Part shown: piece by piece, positions 34,738 through 45,060 of the stretch
Layout of the letters: every line of letters begins with the position of its first letter
Numbering within the stretch: the first letter of the stretch is position 1
Origin: Pseudomonadales bacterium
Lineage (GTDB): Bacteria; Pseudomonadota; Gammaproteobacteria; Pseudomonadales; Azotimanducaceae
NCBI GenBank assembly: GCA_019090615.1
Contig: JAHRVQ010000015.1
Location: 34,882 to 98,881 of the forward strand
Reading direction: 5' to 3'
DNA length: 64,000 bases
Position numbers and translations under genes: made by a program
The notes under the pieces: generated by a model
What the model saw: only the letters and a program-made list of their open reading frames with translations
What the model was told of the DNA's origin: nothing
Database searches by the model: none

Positions 34738-36273
34738 ATGACTATCACTTCTAATAAAGATGTAAAGCCAACGGCAAAAATGACAACTGGCGAGCAAGCT
34801 GCGAAAAATAAACAGTTGCAGCATTTATTAACGACTCATCAGCTAATACTCAACGCTGCAGGGGAGGGTATTTACGGTCTTGATTGCGACGGCAATACCA
34901 CCTTTGTAAACGCTGCCGCCGCGACAATTTTAGGTTGGCAAGCGCAGGATGTGTTGGGCAAACCACTCCACGATATCCACCACCACTCGCATAAAGATGG
35001 CAGCCCCTATCTGCGTGAAGAATGTCCTATCTACGCAGCATTGAAAGACGGTGAAGTTCATCGAGTAAACGACGAGGTGTTCTGGCATGCTGATGGCAAT
35101 GCAATTGCCGTGGATTACACCAGTACACCGATTTACGAGAATGATGAATTGAAAGGAGCGGTGGTGGTGTTTCGCGATATTAGCGAAAGAATAAAAATCG
35201 AGCAGGAGCGTCAGCAGGCCTTTGCTGAAATCAAAAGCTTGAAAGAGCAGCTTGAAGAAGAGCGTGACTATTTACGAGATGAAATCAATATCACGGCCAA
35301 TTTTGGGGAAATAATAGGTGAAAGTCAGTCGCTGAAGAGAACCCTGGCACAGATCAATGCCGTCGCTAACACGCCTACAAGTGTGCTTGTATTAGGTGAG
35401 TCTGGTGTTGGTAAAGAGATGGTTGCAAGGGCAATTCACCATAACAGTGATCGCGCTGAGGAGCCTTTGGTAAAGGTTAACTGTGCGTCTATTCCACAGG
35501 AGTTATTTGAAAGTGAATTTTTCGGGCATATAAAAGGCGCTTTTACCGGTGCTCACAGAGATCGGGTTGGGCGTATGCAACTGGCTAATGGGGGTACGCT
35601 GTTTCTTGATGAGGTCGGAGAAATTCCACTGGATTTACAGGGCAAATTACTCCGTGCGCTGCAGGAAAATGAATTTGAGCGGGTCGGCGATGAAGAAACC
35701 ATTCAAGTTGATGTACGTATCGTTGCTGCAACCAATCGCCACCTTGAGGATGAGGTGAAACATGGACGTTTCAGAGAAGATCTTTTCTACCGGTTAAGTG
35801 TTTTTCCTGTTGAAGTGCCGCCGCTACGGGAAAGGTTGGCGGACATCGCGCCCCTCGCGCAGCATTTTTTAAACGCTTCTTGCCAGTTACTCGGCAGGCA
35901 AAAAATGGGGCTTTCACTACCGCAGATAAAACACCTTAGAAGTCATGCCTGGCCAGGTAATATCCGCGAGCTTAAAAATGTGATTGAGCGGGCGGTTATT
36001 TTATCTAGCGGCAGGCAACTTAAGCTGGAGGCGGCACTGTCAAATGAATCAAACGTAGCAAAATCAAAACTCGATACCGACAGAATTGTACAGGATGAAA
36101 GTAATATCCTAACGGATGAAGGATTCCGCATGTTGGAAAAAGCCAACCTAATTAAAGCAATGCGTCGCTGCCAATGGAAAATTTCTGGCCAGGGCGGCGC
36201 TGCAGAATTTTTAGGCATTAAGCCCTCTACGCTGGCTTATCGACTGGCTGCATTTGGTGTTGAAAAAAAATAA
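34738..36273 (+). CDS. Sigma-54-dependent transcriptional activator with PAS sensor
   Basis: A 511-residue bacterial enhancer-binding protein. A PAS domain (about 35-150) ends in [12 protein letters not shown] and is followed by a coiled coil (about 155-180). The AAA+ domain has Walker A GESGVGKE, the sigma-54-contact loop GAFTGA, Walker [11 protein letters not shown] and the RDVR-type [16 protein letters not shown] Fis-type helix-turn-helix ends the protein ([22 protein letters not shown]). No receiver domain is present, so the PAS senses the signal directly; no ligand can be told. It is divergent from the operon and its predicted sigma-54 promoter. Confidence 0.93.
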   Translation: MTITSNKDVKPTAKMTTGEQAAKNKQLQHLLTTHQLILNAAGEGIYGLDCDGNTTFVNAAAATILGWQAQDVLGKPLHDIHHHSHKDGSPYLREECPIYAALKDGEVHRVNDEVFWHADGNAIAVDYTSTPIYENDELKGAVVVFRDISERIKIEQERQQAFAEIKSLKEQLEEERDYLRDEINITANFGEIIGESQSLKRTLAQINAVANTPTSVLVLGESGVGKEMVARAIHHNSDRAEEPLVKVNCASIPQELFESEFFGHIKGAFTGAHRDRVGRMQLANGGTLFLDEVGEIPLDLQGKLLRALQENEFERVGDEETIQVDVRIVAATNRHLEDEVKHGRFREDLFYRLSVFPVEVPPLRERLADIAPLAQHFLNASCQLLGRQKMGLSLPQIKHLRSHAWPGNIRELKNVIERAVILSSGRQLKLEAALSNESNVAKSKLDTDRIVQDESNILTDEGFRMLEKANLIKAMRRCQWKISGQGGAAEFLGIKPSTLAYRLAAFGVEKK

Positions 36274-36404
36274 CATTAAAATCATGCCAGAGTCGCGTGC
36301 GTGCGAATAGAGCCGTGAATGTTATTACTAAGTGACATGTATTGGCCCTGGCAGTGACCAATAAGCAGTGATGCGTGCCATGATCCGACCTGGGTCAAAA
36401 TGTC

Positions 36405-36439
36405 ACAGGAAAAACAAATGAAGCATCTGTTTTTCCTGT
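36405..36439. terminator. Bidirectional hairpin between activator and P450
   Basis: Perfect 12-base arms ACAGGAAAAACA and TGTTTTTCCTGT flank an 11-base loop that itself can pair (ATG/CAT). It lies between the ends of the activator and the P450, so it probably terminates both. Confidence 0.7.
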
Positions 36440-36468
36440 CTCGAATGTTGTTACGCCTGAATCGCTTA

Positions 36469-37704
36469 TTAATTATTAAGCGTTCTAATTTCCATCTTGC
36501 GTAAACCCAGTAGGCGATTATTGGGCATCCAGTCTGGCTCGCCGGCTAATTCAAAACCGTCAAAACGCTCGCAGAGGCCTTTTAAGGTCACGTTTATTTC
36601 CATCCGTGCCAGACTAGCGCCGAGGCAAAAGTGCACGCCTGCACCCAGGCCAACGTGCTTGTTGGGCCAGCGGTTAATATCGAATTCAAAGGGTCGATCG
36701 AAAAAACGTTCATCACGGTTGGCTGACATTTCCCAAAAGGTTAATTTATCGCCTAGTTTAATGGTCTGGCCATGCATGTTGACATCTTCAGTGGCGGTGC
36801 GGCGCTTATAGATAGAAGGGGTGGTCCAACGAATGACTTCTTCTACCGCTGAGCGCATCAGTGACGGGTCTTTCTTTAATAGCTGGAACTGTTCAGGGAA
36901 GTCAATAAATGCCTTAACGGCGCCGCCCAGGGCGCCACGGGTAGTCTCAGCCCCGGCAGGAAATAATAGCGTGAAAAAAGCCATTAATTCAGGGTCGCTA
37001 AGCTTAGACCCATCTTCTTCGAATTCTGCATGCACAATGGTCGAAAGAATATCATTGGCGGGGTTTCTACGCTTTTCTTCGACAATATGTTTGGCATATT
37101 CCCGAATCTTTAGCATGTAAGTGCGATCAATAATAGACGGTGAATCCGCGCTGATGCCTAGATCTACCCATTCAACCAATTGCCGGCGGTCCTCCTGGGG
37201 AACCCCCAGTACACTGCAAATTGTTTGTAGCGGCAATTCCCTGGCCACAGCGCTTACAAAATCAAATGAATCCTGATCAGCCACGTCATCGAGCAGGCGG
37301 TTTAGCAGGGCAGCTAAATCGTCCTCAAGTTCATTGATTGCCTTTGGCGTAAAACCCTTATTAACGAGCGATCGATAACGTTTATGCAATGGATCATCGG
37401 TCATATTCAGTGTCATGCCAGCGCCACGCTCATCTTTAATGCCAGTGCCGCCGCCGGTGCGTTCGCCGGCCTTATCAGAGGAGAATCTGGCCGAGTCGCG
37501 TTGGATGGCGATGACGTCTGCATAACGACTTACCACCCAAAAACCTTCGCCATCGGGCGTTACATCTGTGGGTTCATGCCAGAAAAGCGGGGCATTATCT
37601 CTGAGCCAATTAAAGGATTCATGGGGAAAACCCTGGGCAAAGTTTGCGTCGTTTGAAAGGTCGATCACTGGAGTGTTTGTATTGCTTGTTATATCTATTG
37701 CCAT
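36469..37704 (-). CDS. Cytochrome P450 (second)
   Basis: A 411-residue P450. The I-helix reads FPAGAETTRGALGG, the K-helix EEVIRWTTP (Glu-x-x-Arg), and the heme loop is GLGAGVHFCLGASLARME. DDPLHKRYRSLVNKGFTPKAI is the C-helix region. ATG 37704 (MAIDITSN) is preferred over the preceding start at 37719. No ferredoxin is beside it. The pattern is again of the CYP124/125/142-like hydroxylase type, with no subfamily assigned. Confidence 0.92.
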   Translation of the reverse strand: MAIDITSNTNTPVIDLSNDANFAQGFPHESFNWLRDNAPLFWHEPTDVTPDGEGFWVVSRYADVIAIQRDSARFSSDKAGERTGGGTGIKDERGAGMTLNMTDDPLHKRYRSLVNKGFTPKAINELEDDLAALLNRLLDDVADQDSFDFVSAVARELPLQTICSVLGVPQEDRRQLVEWVDLGISADSPSIIDRTYMLKIREYAKHIVEEKRRNPANDILSTIVHAEFEEDGSKLSDPELMAFFTLLFPAGAETTRGALGGAVKAFIDFPEQFQLLKKDPSLMRSAVEEVIRWTTPSIYKRRTATEDVNMHGQTIKLGDKLTFWEMSANRDERFFDRPFEFDINRWPNKHVGLGAGVHFCLGASLARMEINVTLKGLCERFDGFELAGEPDWMPNNRLLGLRKMEIRTLNN

Positions 37705-38305
37705 TGCTTTAACTACCATCCGTATAACTTATCTGTGTTGCCTTTTGCCCGTCTAATACAAGTCTGAGTACTCGCCTGTCCTGGTATTTGGGGATTTTAT
37801 GCGCCTAACCCTATCATATTGATCCAATAATTGGTCGTTCTGAGATATAAATTGAATGCTATTAGGTAACTATTGCAGGACAGGCCTATAACATCAGTTG
37901 CAAATTCTGCTGGTAAAAATCCATTTTCCCCCATCTGTCTCGATGACGATCAAAATATTGTGACACCCGTGGTGCCTGAAGACTCAACAAAATGCCATGC
38001 TCGGCAGGGGCAGTTCGAATATCTGCTGTCTAAAAGCGCACAGTGAGTTTTTGCGTTAGGAACAGTTGCAGCTATTATTAGCTATCAGCAAAGCCGCTGA
38101 ATACGTAGGATTGACAGAGAGTGAGCTAAACTGCTTTGGCCGCTATCCACTTTTACCAGAATGAGAATTGCGCTGATTTGCACTGCAGGTTATGTTCGCT
38201 GCTACCGATTTTGGCATCAGCTTTTAACGCTTGCATAAGAGAAAGTTGTACCCAGAATCGTTGTTTATTAAATTCAATTAAGACTGAGCCGAGGAAAATT
38301 ATTAA
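37705..38305. other. 600-bp spacer between divergent P450 and cytochrome-c dehydrogenase
   Basis: No gene, repeat or convincing promoter pattern is recognised. It must contain the promoters of both flanking genes. Confidence 0.5.
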
Positions 38306-40060
38306 ATGTCGGATAAATCCCCCACGTCTGCCCGACCTATGGAGAAACAGATCCCCCATGCGGGTAAAATATTGGCCTTGATCGGGCTATTAGTCGTGTT
38401 GGCAGTGGTTTTTATACAGGGTGTTTTGGTCGGGCTGCATAAAATTTATCCGTGGGATAATATAAAAACGCTATTTTTCTCAACTGCCGAATTATCGTCA
38501 ATCGAAAGTAATGCCCTTAGTGTTCCCGAACCAGTAAATGCGAGTCGCACCCATATAATAAGGGCTAAACCGGCCTTGCCGGTGATCCTGTACTCGAACC
38601 TGCTGAATTCTGATATCACCTGGATTAATCCAGACCAACCCCTGCAAGGCCTTGGTGGCGGGCTATCGCTCTATCAAAATGGTATTTTGGCAGTACACCA
38701 ACGGCAGCCCAATGTTTGGTATTTTGATTATATCAGTGATGATTTCTATCAAACCAGTCTAACGCTTCCACCTAACAATGCAGACAAAATACCGGCTAGA
38801 ACAGTAGATGGGCGTAAAATATTTCCTGGCCGCTATAATAATGTTCATGTTTATCGTGACCATCAGGGTGAACATTTATTAGCAATTTATGGGTATTATG
38901 ATCCGATCAATAATTGCCGTACGTTACGGTTATCGACCACTAAGCTGGCTGAAAACTGGCGTTTAAAGCCGGCGTTGGAAGCTGGTTCAGAGACATCCTG
39001 GCAGCTGCTTTTTGAAGCCAAACCCTGCCTTTCTTTTATGTCAGAAACTGAAGCTGTTACCGGTTTCCAGGAAGGCGGGGCGTTGTTGCAGGTGAGTGAA
39101 GATGAAATATTATTTAGTACCGGTGATATGGGGCATGATGGCGTTGGGTTAAGAAAACCGATTCTTAGTCAGGGTGCTAATTCTGACTACGGCAGTGTTT
39201 TCAGTTTATCGTTGTCGAGCAAAGAAATATCTCGTGTGGCTAACGGTTTGCGCAATCCGCAAAACCTGGTCCTTGACGATGCTAATCGCGTCTGGTCAAC
39301 GGAACAGGGGCCTATGGGTGGAGATGAACTTAATTTGATCATAACCGGTAAAAATTACGGCTGGCCCTATGTCACTTATGGGGCTGATTACACGGATACC
39401 AAAGAGGATTATCGCCACTGGCTACACCTTGAGGAGTTGGGTCGTCATGATCTATATGAACAGCCGAAATTTACCTGGACGCCTTCTGTGGCACCAAGTT
39501 CGATTACTTATATTACGGATTATCATCCGCGCTGGAATGGTGGCTTGCTTGTTAGTACCTTATCAGCCGGATCAATTATGCGACTGACCCTCGATGATGG
39601 TCAGGTCATTGGCCAGGAGCGGCTGCAGTTTAAATCAAGAATAAGGGATGTATTATCGGCGCATGGTCGAATTTATTTTTTGAGCGACAAAGGTTTGATT
39701 GGCTATCTGTCACCACGTGTGGCGCTCAATCAGGATGATCAGCCACCTGGGCAGACATCAGGTGCCCTGGCTAAGGCTGGTTGCTTCCATTGTCATACCA
39801 ACCCTACGCAACCATCATTGGCGCGGGTTTATGGTGCGGATATTGCTTCGCAAGCTGGTATCACCTATTCCGCGGGCCTTAGCAATAAACCTGGCGTCTG
39901 GACCGAAGAAAAGTTAAGGCGATTTATTACTAATCCTGATCAATTTGCCAGTGGTTCCATCATGCCAAAGCCGGAAATTGAAGGCCAGGAGCTGGATCAG
40001 ATCATCAGTGAACTGCGCTTACTCAACAAGCCCCTGAGTCAGGCTGAATTACCAGACTAA
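38306..40060 (+). CDS. Membrane-anchored sorbosone dehydrogenase-like (PQQ GSDH fold) with C-terminal cytochrome c
   Basis: A 584-residue protein. One N-terminal span (about 18-43) anchors a periplasmic six-bladed propeller of the sorbosone/glucose dehydrogenase family (DGRKIFPGRYNNVHVY; ANGLRNPQNLVLDDANRVWSTEQGPMGGDELNLI; GKNYGWPYVTYG). A C-terminal domain has CFHCH, a heme c motif, with a distal Met near SIMPKPE. Such fused enzymes are quinoprotein or cofactor-less dehydrogenases passing electrons to the chain; the substrate is unknown. ATG 38306 lies eleven bases after GAGG. A 13-bp tandem repeat follows the stop. Confidence 0.85.
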   Translation: MSDKSPTSARPMEKQIPHAGKILALIGLLVVLAVVFIQGVLVGLHKIYPWDNIKTLFFSTAELSSIESNALSVPEPVNASRTHIIRAKPALPVILYSNLLNSDITWINPDQPLQGLGGGLSLYQNGILAVHQRQPNVWYFDYISDDFYQTSLTLPPNNADKIPARTVDGRKIFPGRYNNVHVYRDHQGEHLLAIYGYYDPINNCRTLRLSTTKLAENWRLKPALEAGSETSWQLLFEAKPCLSFMSETEAVTGFQEGGALLQVSEDEILFSTGDMGHDGVGLRKPILSQGANSDYGSVFSLSLSSKEISRVANGLRNPQNLVLDDANRVWSTEQGPMGGDELNLIITGKNYGWPYVTYGADYTDTKEDYRHWLHLEELGRHDLYEQPKFTWTPSVAPSSITYITDYHPRWNGGLLVSTLSAGSIMRLTLDDGQVIGQERLQFKSRIRDVLSAHGRIYFLSDKGLIGYLSPRVALNQDDQPPGQTSGALAKAGCFHCHTNPTQPSLARVYGADIASQAGITYSAGLSNKPGVWTEEKLRRFITNPDQFASGSIMPKPEIEGQELDQIISELRLLNKPLSQAELPD

Positions 40061-40072
40061 ATTCGTTGGTCG

Positions 40073-40150
40073 ACTCTATGTATCAGCTCTATGTATCAGC
40101 TCTATGTATCAATTCGATGTATCAATTCGATGTATCAATTCGATGTGCGA
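40073..40150. repeat. 13-bp tandem repeat, six units
   Basis: Six adjacent units based on GCTCTATGTATCA, three of one type and three variants (ATTCGATGTATCA), begin just after the stop of the cytochrome-c dehydrogenase. Non-coding; the longest array of its kind here. Confidence 0.9.
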
Positions 40151-40224
40151 GATAATAACAGTCGATGATAAATTGTTAATGCTACTAGCTTATATTTGAG
40201 TTTGTCGTTAACGTCTCAAAATGT

Positions 40225-41091
40225 TCAATCCGGCCGCTCCACAGTGCGCCTTTCTATCTCCAGCAAAAATTCCAGGTCAATGGATTGATGTACGTATTGC
40301 TGTTCTGATCGGGCTCCTTTGTCGCCCAGTAAAGGGTTCGCAGTTCCCTGGGCCAGGGCTTCATAACTCTGCCGCAACGCTTTGTGCATCGCTAAAAATG
40401 GGGTGGTGGGGTCAACAATCAGTTGGTAACCCAGTTCTGACAATTCCGCAGGGCTGTAGCCAGCGCCGGAAAACTTTCCATTCATTGACATAAACATAAG
40501 TGGTGCGGGCAGTGCGGCGGCAATCTTGCTAACCTGATCTCGGTTCATTGGCAGCACGAATAACATATCTGCACCGGCATCAAGATAGGCTGCGGCGCGG
40601 GTCAGTGCGCTATCAAGAGAATCGGTGCGGGTGGCATTGGTGCGGGCGATAATAAGAAAATTTGGGTTCCGGCGAGCGGCGACAGCTTGCTGTATTTTTG
40701 CCACCATTAGGTCCTGTGAAATTATATGTTCAATCCCTGCATGATGATGGGCGCGTTTGGGTAATAACTGATCCTCCAGTTCAATGGCTGCAAACCCAGC
40801 GGCTTCAGCCAGGCCGATGGTGCGATGCAAATGCATCGGGTCACCCCAACCACCAGCACCGTCAAGAATAAGCGGCAGATCACAAATCGAGCGAATTTCA
40901 ATCGCCCGTTCGATGAAGTCATGCGGTGTGAGATTAGCTTCGGTTACGGTCTTTATATAACCGAGCGAACCGCCACCTAAATACAGTGCTTTGAACCCAG
41001 CCTGTTCTGCAAGTTTGGCGCTAATGGCATCAAAGACTAACGGTACAAGTAGTGGCTCAGGGTTAGCGAGTAATTCGCCTAAAGTATTCAT
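40225..41091 (-). CDS. Isocitrate lyase/PEP-mutase family protein
   Basis: A 288-residue (beta/alpha)8-barrel of the isocitrate lyase/phosphonomutase family. Seen: PLVFDAISAKLAEQAGFKALYLGGGSL, LDGAGGWGDP (the magnesium loop, a variant of DADTGYG), ELEDQLLPKRAHHH at the catalytic loop (Lys-Arg-x-x-His in place of Lys-Lys-Cys-Gly-His), and IIARTNATR. The loss of the Cys argues against true isocitrate or methylisocitrate lyase; oxaloacetate decarboxylase or carboxyPEP-type activity is as likely. It is an orphan gene 100 bp after the crotonase on the same strand. Confidence 0.85.
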   Translation of the reverse strand: MNTLGELLANPEPLLVPLVFDAISAKLAEQAGFKALYLGGGSLGYIKTVTEANLTPHDFIERAIEIRSICDLPLILDGAGGWGDPMHLHRTIGLAEAAGFAAIELEDQLLPKRAHHHAGIEHIISQDLMVAKIQQAVAARRNPNFLIIARTNATRTDSLDSALTRAAAYLDAGADMLFVLPMNRDQVSKIAAALPAPLMFMSMNGKFSGAGYSPAELSELGYQLIVDPTTPFLAMHKALRQSYEALAQGTANPLLGDKGARSEQQYVHQSIDLEFLLEIERRTVERPD

Positions 41092-41193
41092 AATCAGACT
41101 CTGTTTGGGTTATTGACTGAAGCCATCAATATACAGGTTTTGTAATTAAGCTGGCAGCTAAAAGCTAGCAGTTAAAAGCGCACAGTTGCTCTG

Positions 41194-41985
41194 CTATTGA
41201 CCTGTAAAACGCGGCAATCTGCGCTCAGCTGTGGCAGCAATGCCTTCTTTGAAATCTTCTGTTTTAAACTGCCAGTTTTGCTGACTGAGTTCTCTTTGAG
41301 TTGCTGCCCTGACTTTTTCAGGTAACCCAGCGCGCAGTGTTTCACGCAATGAGACGATTGCCAATGGGGCGCTGATGGCGAGTTCTTTTGCGAACGCGTG
41401 CGCTTCTTTGAGCAGGTCCTGTTTTGCCACAACTCTGTCCACCAGGCCCATTTGCAAAGCTTCTTCGGCTTTAACCCTACGACCAGTATAAAACATATCA
41501 TTGGCGTGCTGCTGGCCGACGAGTTGCGGCAGGGTATAGGTTAAACCAAAGCCGGGATGAAACCCCAGACGGGTAAAGTTTGCTGCAAACCTGGCTTCAG
41601 GGCAGGCAACACGAAAATCAGGTACTAGCGTTAAGCCAAGGCCGCCACCAATAGCGGCACCATTGACGGCGGCAACAATGGGTTTTTTGTTAGAGAATAA
41701 GCGTACAGCTTCATCGTAAAGATGGCCTTCGCCTTTTTTTGCCATGCCTTTGGCACCACGGCCGCCAGCCTGGAAATTTCCACCGGCGGAAAAAGCGCGC
41801 CCAGTGGATGTTAGTAGTAGTGCCCGACAGTGTTTTTCTTCGTCTAGCGCCTCAAAACAATCGGCCATGGATCTGAGCATGTCGATATCGAAATAATTCA
41901 GTTCGCCATTGTCCATTTCTATGGTTGCTACATGATCGTCATCGATGCTGACATTTAGGGATATATAGTCGCCGAAAGTTGGCAT
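41194..41985 (-). CDS. Enoyl-CoA hydratase/isomerase (crotonase) family protein
   Basis: A 263-residue crotonase. Oxyanion-hole segments are RAFSAGGNFQAGGRG and VNGAAIGGGLGLTL, with LGFHPGFGLTYTLPQLVG and the C-terminal ALQMGLVDRVV. ATG 41985 is chosen because AGG lies eight bases before it; the frame opens at 42018. The usual catalytic Glu pair cannot be confirmed by eye, so hydratase, isomerase or hydrolase activity remains open. It probably belongs to beta-oxidation or a related CoA pathway. Confidence 0.87.
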   Translation of the reverse strand: MPTFGDYISLNVSIDDDHVATIEMDNGELNYFDIDMLRSMADCFEALDEEKHCRALLLTSTGRAFSAGGNFQAGGRGAKGMAKKGEGHLYDEAVRLFSNKKPIVAAVNGAAIGGGLGLTLVPDFRVACPEARFAANFTRLGFHPGFGLTYTLPQLVGQQHANDMFYTGRRVKAEEALQMGLVDRVVAKQDLLKEAHAFAKELAISAPLAIVSLRETLRAGLPEKVRAATQRELSQQNWQFKTEDFKEGIAATAERRLPRFTGQ

Positions 41986-42183
41986 TGTTTTTACCTCGTT
42001 GTGAGTATTAATAAGCATTATTATGCGCCAGGTTTGACGATTAACGGACGGGTCAAAAGGCTGGCGTGGAATATGATAACATCTGGCGTTTTTTTAAACG
42101 ACACCGGGCGATACTGATATGAAATCATAACATCCTGTTGGTGATGATGTTGCTGAAAATTTTGTCACACGGTGACGGCTGAG

Positions 42184-44601
42184 TCAGGGTTCGAGAAAAT
42201 CTGTATAGATATTATCTACCTGGAAAAAATCCTTCAGTATACGCGCCCTGGTTGGGTTGTTGATGGTGTGGGTATAGACTCTATAACCCTTTTCGCTAAA
42301 GGCTGTAGCAAGTCCTTCCTTTACTCGATTAATCGGCATTGTGATGGCGAATAGCGGTTTTTCTCCCACCTGCAGGATGATATCTTGTGCGCTGTCGCCC
42401 AGGTAATGGAGGGTGAAAATGATGTCTTTGAATCCCATAGCACTGACTTTGGCTAGCGACTCGATCAGGTAAATTTGCGGTATAATACGGTCTTCGAATT
42501 CTGGTATTAGTGCAGCTATCTTGCGTAGGCCAGCAATGTTGTCATTTTTGATGTCGGTGACAATACGGACTTCAGGATGCTTCGCTAACCAGTGCCTGAG
42601 GCCTGTTAGAGTGCAGGCGTTGAAGGCTCCGTTTCTGGTTTTCAGTGCGATGAATTCGGCGTACGTTAATGGTGTTGTTGTTTTTTTTCCGTAGAGTGTT
42701 TCGAACCCCTGTTGCCAGTCGTGTAAACAAACTAGCTCGCCGTCGCTAGTCCAGGAAAAATCTAGCTCAATGAGCTTAAAACCCCTGTTGAGGCTATGAT
42801 TCATTGCCTCAAATGAGTTCGTATAGGTCTTATCCAATATGCCGCCACCGGCGTGAGCAATGTTTAAGCCCGTTGGTTGTGGTTGGGGTACGATGCGTAG
42901 GCCGTTTATTTTGTTGAGTATTGAGGTTTGAACGGATGGAGAAGGTTGGCTAGCGTTTGCTATCCGGGTAGCATCACCATCTAGTAGTACTTCTATCATT
43001 TGTCCTTGTTGGTCAAGGACGTTTATTTTTTGACGATTATTGCCAGGACGGTGAATGATATAGTCTGCCGGTTGCGCGGTTGCGATGGCATCGCCACGCC
43101 ACGGCGTCAGACAAGTTTCGCCGCTTACCATTGATTTAATACCGTTATAGACATCGATTTGCTGGAAGGCCGCATTATAAACCTGAGTATCCTCCAGGCC
43201 GACAACAACCAATGGCACCTTCATGGCGGCTTCAAGCTCACCGTATTTAGCAATTTCAGACTGGCGGACTGGTACCATCGAATGATGGTCGCCGACGATG
43301 ATTAATAACCCATCTGCAAAAAAATCACTCTGTTGCAGGCTGCTATAGAAATCTCCCAATTTTGCATCGGCATAGCGAAAGGTTGCTTGTTCCGACCTTT
43401 GCCCAGTTTCAGGATGAATAAAAGGATGATGGGTGGTTGCGGTTTTGACGAATATAAAATAGGGATTTTTATCGCTGTTGAGGCGAATGCGGGCTAGTAG
43501 GCGTTGATACAGGGCTTCATCTGGGGCGGCGTTAAACTGCAGCCGTTGCCATTTGTTGTAATCTTCGAATTCATGTCCCTCGACATGATCGAAACCAATG
43601 CTTCTAGCCCAGGCACCTGTGTTAGAAAATTCCAGATCAGAGCTGGTTATAAACTCTGTGTGGTATCCGTGTAGTTTTAAATGTATTGCAAGGGAGTTTT
43701 GGTAACCAAAGAAACCGTTGAACGAGACACCACCGCCGCGAGTGAAACCCCGGGGGGGGTAGATCGGATAAGCGCCTTTAAGCAGCGCCAGTTCACCATC
43801 CTCAGTGGTGAATCCATTGGCATTAAAATTTTTATAGTAACTATTGTTGCTAGCAATCAGGTCGAGATTGGGGGTCCAGTCGCTGATGCCGGAAAATATT
43901 TTGCTCTGATAGTTCGACAGCGACTCGACCATGACAATAATAATATTTTTTCGCTGTTGTTCGACAGGTTTGCAGGTCTGGATGTCATCTACCTCAGCGA
44001 CTATGAAGTCTGCAGAGTATTGGCGTCGCTCTGACATTATCATGGCGTTGTATTCGAAAACGTTCTTATAGATCCAGGCGTGAACATAATTTGTTTGGCT
44101 GAGAGTGGTTGACGCCAGCATGAATACTGCGATAGATGTAAATGCTAAAGCCGGCATTTTCCTGGTTTTAAAAGTGAAGTTCCTGATTACCAGGAGCGTG
44201 CCGAGGACCAGGTAGATGATGCCGGCTACAGATACTAGCCAATTGGTTTGCGTGATTTGAGATAGATAGTTGGATACATAGCTTGAATATTTAATGCTAT
44301 CTGCGAATGTGAGCCGGGAGATAAAGTTAGTAATCAGGTAATAATCCACAAGGTAGATTGTAATCAGGCATAAAGCTAACAACCTTAGTAGTGCCCCAAC
44401 ACCTGCGCCTACGCTACTAAGGTAACTCAATGTTAGCAGTGCATATATTGTTCCATAGAGCGACAAATCGTGGTACAACGACTGTAATCGATCGACACCA
44501 ATATCACCGCTGAAGTTGATAATGTAGGTATCGATGTAGTGTGTTTTCAGGTACAGGGGTATCAATAACAGGAGACTAAATAGAAGTACGAAATATTTCA
44601 T
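42184..44601 (-). CDS. LtaS/sulfatase-type phosphoglycerol transferase fused to a GDPD-like domain
   Basis: An 805-residue envelope enzyme. The N-terminal 165 residues hold about four to five membrane spans. A periplasmic alkaline-phosphatase/sulfatase domain (about 215-510) shows IIIVMVESLSNY (metal), GFTTEDGE with the catalytic Thr, and IVGDHHSMVPV (metal His). A C-terminal 220-residue domain resembles glycerophosphodiester phosphodiesterase: IAHAGGGI...YTNSFEAMNHSL, IELDFSWTSDGELVCLHDW. The phosphodiesterase Glu/Asp and His survive, but the usual HRG is HAG. One chain would both move phosphoglycerol-type head groups and cut a diester product; this combination is unusual. Confidence 0.82.
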   Translation of the reverse strand: MKYFVLLFSLLLLIPLYLKTHYIDTYIINFSGDIGVDRLQSLYHDLSLYGTIYALLTLSYLSSVGAGVGALLRLLALCLITIYLVDYYLITNFISRLTFADSIKYSSYVSNYLSQITQTNWLVSVAGIIYLVLGTLLVIRNFTFKTRKMPALAFTSIAVFMLASTTLSQTNYVHAWIYKNVFEYNAMIMSERRQYSADFIVAEVDDIQTCKPVEQQRKNIIIVMVESLSNYQSKIFSGISDWTPNLDLIASNNSYYKNFNANGFTTEDGELALLKGAYPIYPPRGFTRGGGVSFNGFFGYQNSLAIHLKLHGYHTEFITSSDLEFSNTGAWARSIGFDHVEGHEFEDYNKWQRLQFNAAPDEALYQRLLARIRLNSDKNPYFIFVKTATTHHPFIHPETGQRSEQATFRYADAKLGDFYSSLQQSDFFADGLLIIVGDHHSMVPVRQSEIAKYGELEAAMKVPLVVVGLEDTQVYNAAFQQIDVYNGIKSMVSGETCLTPWRGDAIATAQPADYIIHRPGNNRQKINVLDQQGQMIEVLLDGDATRIANASQPSPSVQTSILNKINGLRIVPQPQPTGLNIAHAGGGILDKTYTNSFEAMNHSLNRGFKLIELDFSWTSDGELVCLHDWQQGFETLYGKKTTTPLTYAEFIALKTRNGAFNACTLTGLRHWLAKHPEVRIVTDIKNDNIAGLRKIAALIPEFEDRIIPQIYLIESLAKVSAMGFKDIIFTLHYLGDSAQDIILQVGEKPLFAITMPINRVKEGLATAFSEKGYRVYTHTINNPTRARILKDFFQVDNIYTDFLEP

Positions 44602-45060
44602 AACTGTTTATTTTGATCCCTTGAGTCAAAAGGTCGAATTAGTCGAATTAAAAGTGCCAGACTAAATTCATCTTGCTGGGCGGATAGCTGGGTAGGTGTA
44701 GAATTGTATCTGCGCTGTGGTAATTATATCTGGCCAAAAACCTTCTTTAATACCTTCTTTAACATCTTGTGCAGGATGGTATCTTTCTATTGGTCTGAAC
44801 ATTATAGATTATATTAAACGCAATCAATTTGTGCTGTGGGGTTAAATCTTGCAGGTGACTATATCAAGCCTTTTATCTGGTTAGAACGGTTGAAAATAGA
44901 TGGTTTTTGTTTGCTGATCCAATTCAGGTTGCCTGAGTTCAAAAGCCGTGTGCATAGTGCTGGCAATTTGAAGTGAGGGAAAATAGCCCAGACTGAACAA
45001 AGTTAAGGTATAGTAAAAGATCACCTGGTGAAGAAACCAACCAAAAAGGAGTTTTGACTC
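44602..45060. other. 459-bp spacer upstream of the selenoprotein gene
   Basis: No gene is recognised. ACCTTCTTTAA occurs twice in tandem near 44740-44770. AAGGAG at 45046-45051 is the ribosome-binding site of the next gene. Confidence 0.5.

Noticed and set aside
38205..38235. TTGGCA...TTGCA before the cytochrome-c dehydrogenase as a sigma-54 promoter
   Set aside because: The two blocks are too far apart; spacing does not fit -24/-12.
38136..38381. Small ORF ahead of the cytochrome-c dehydrogenase
   Set aside because: It overlaps the true start at 38306 in another frame and has no motif or ribosome-binding site.
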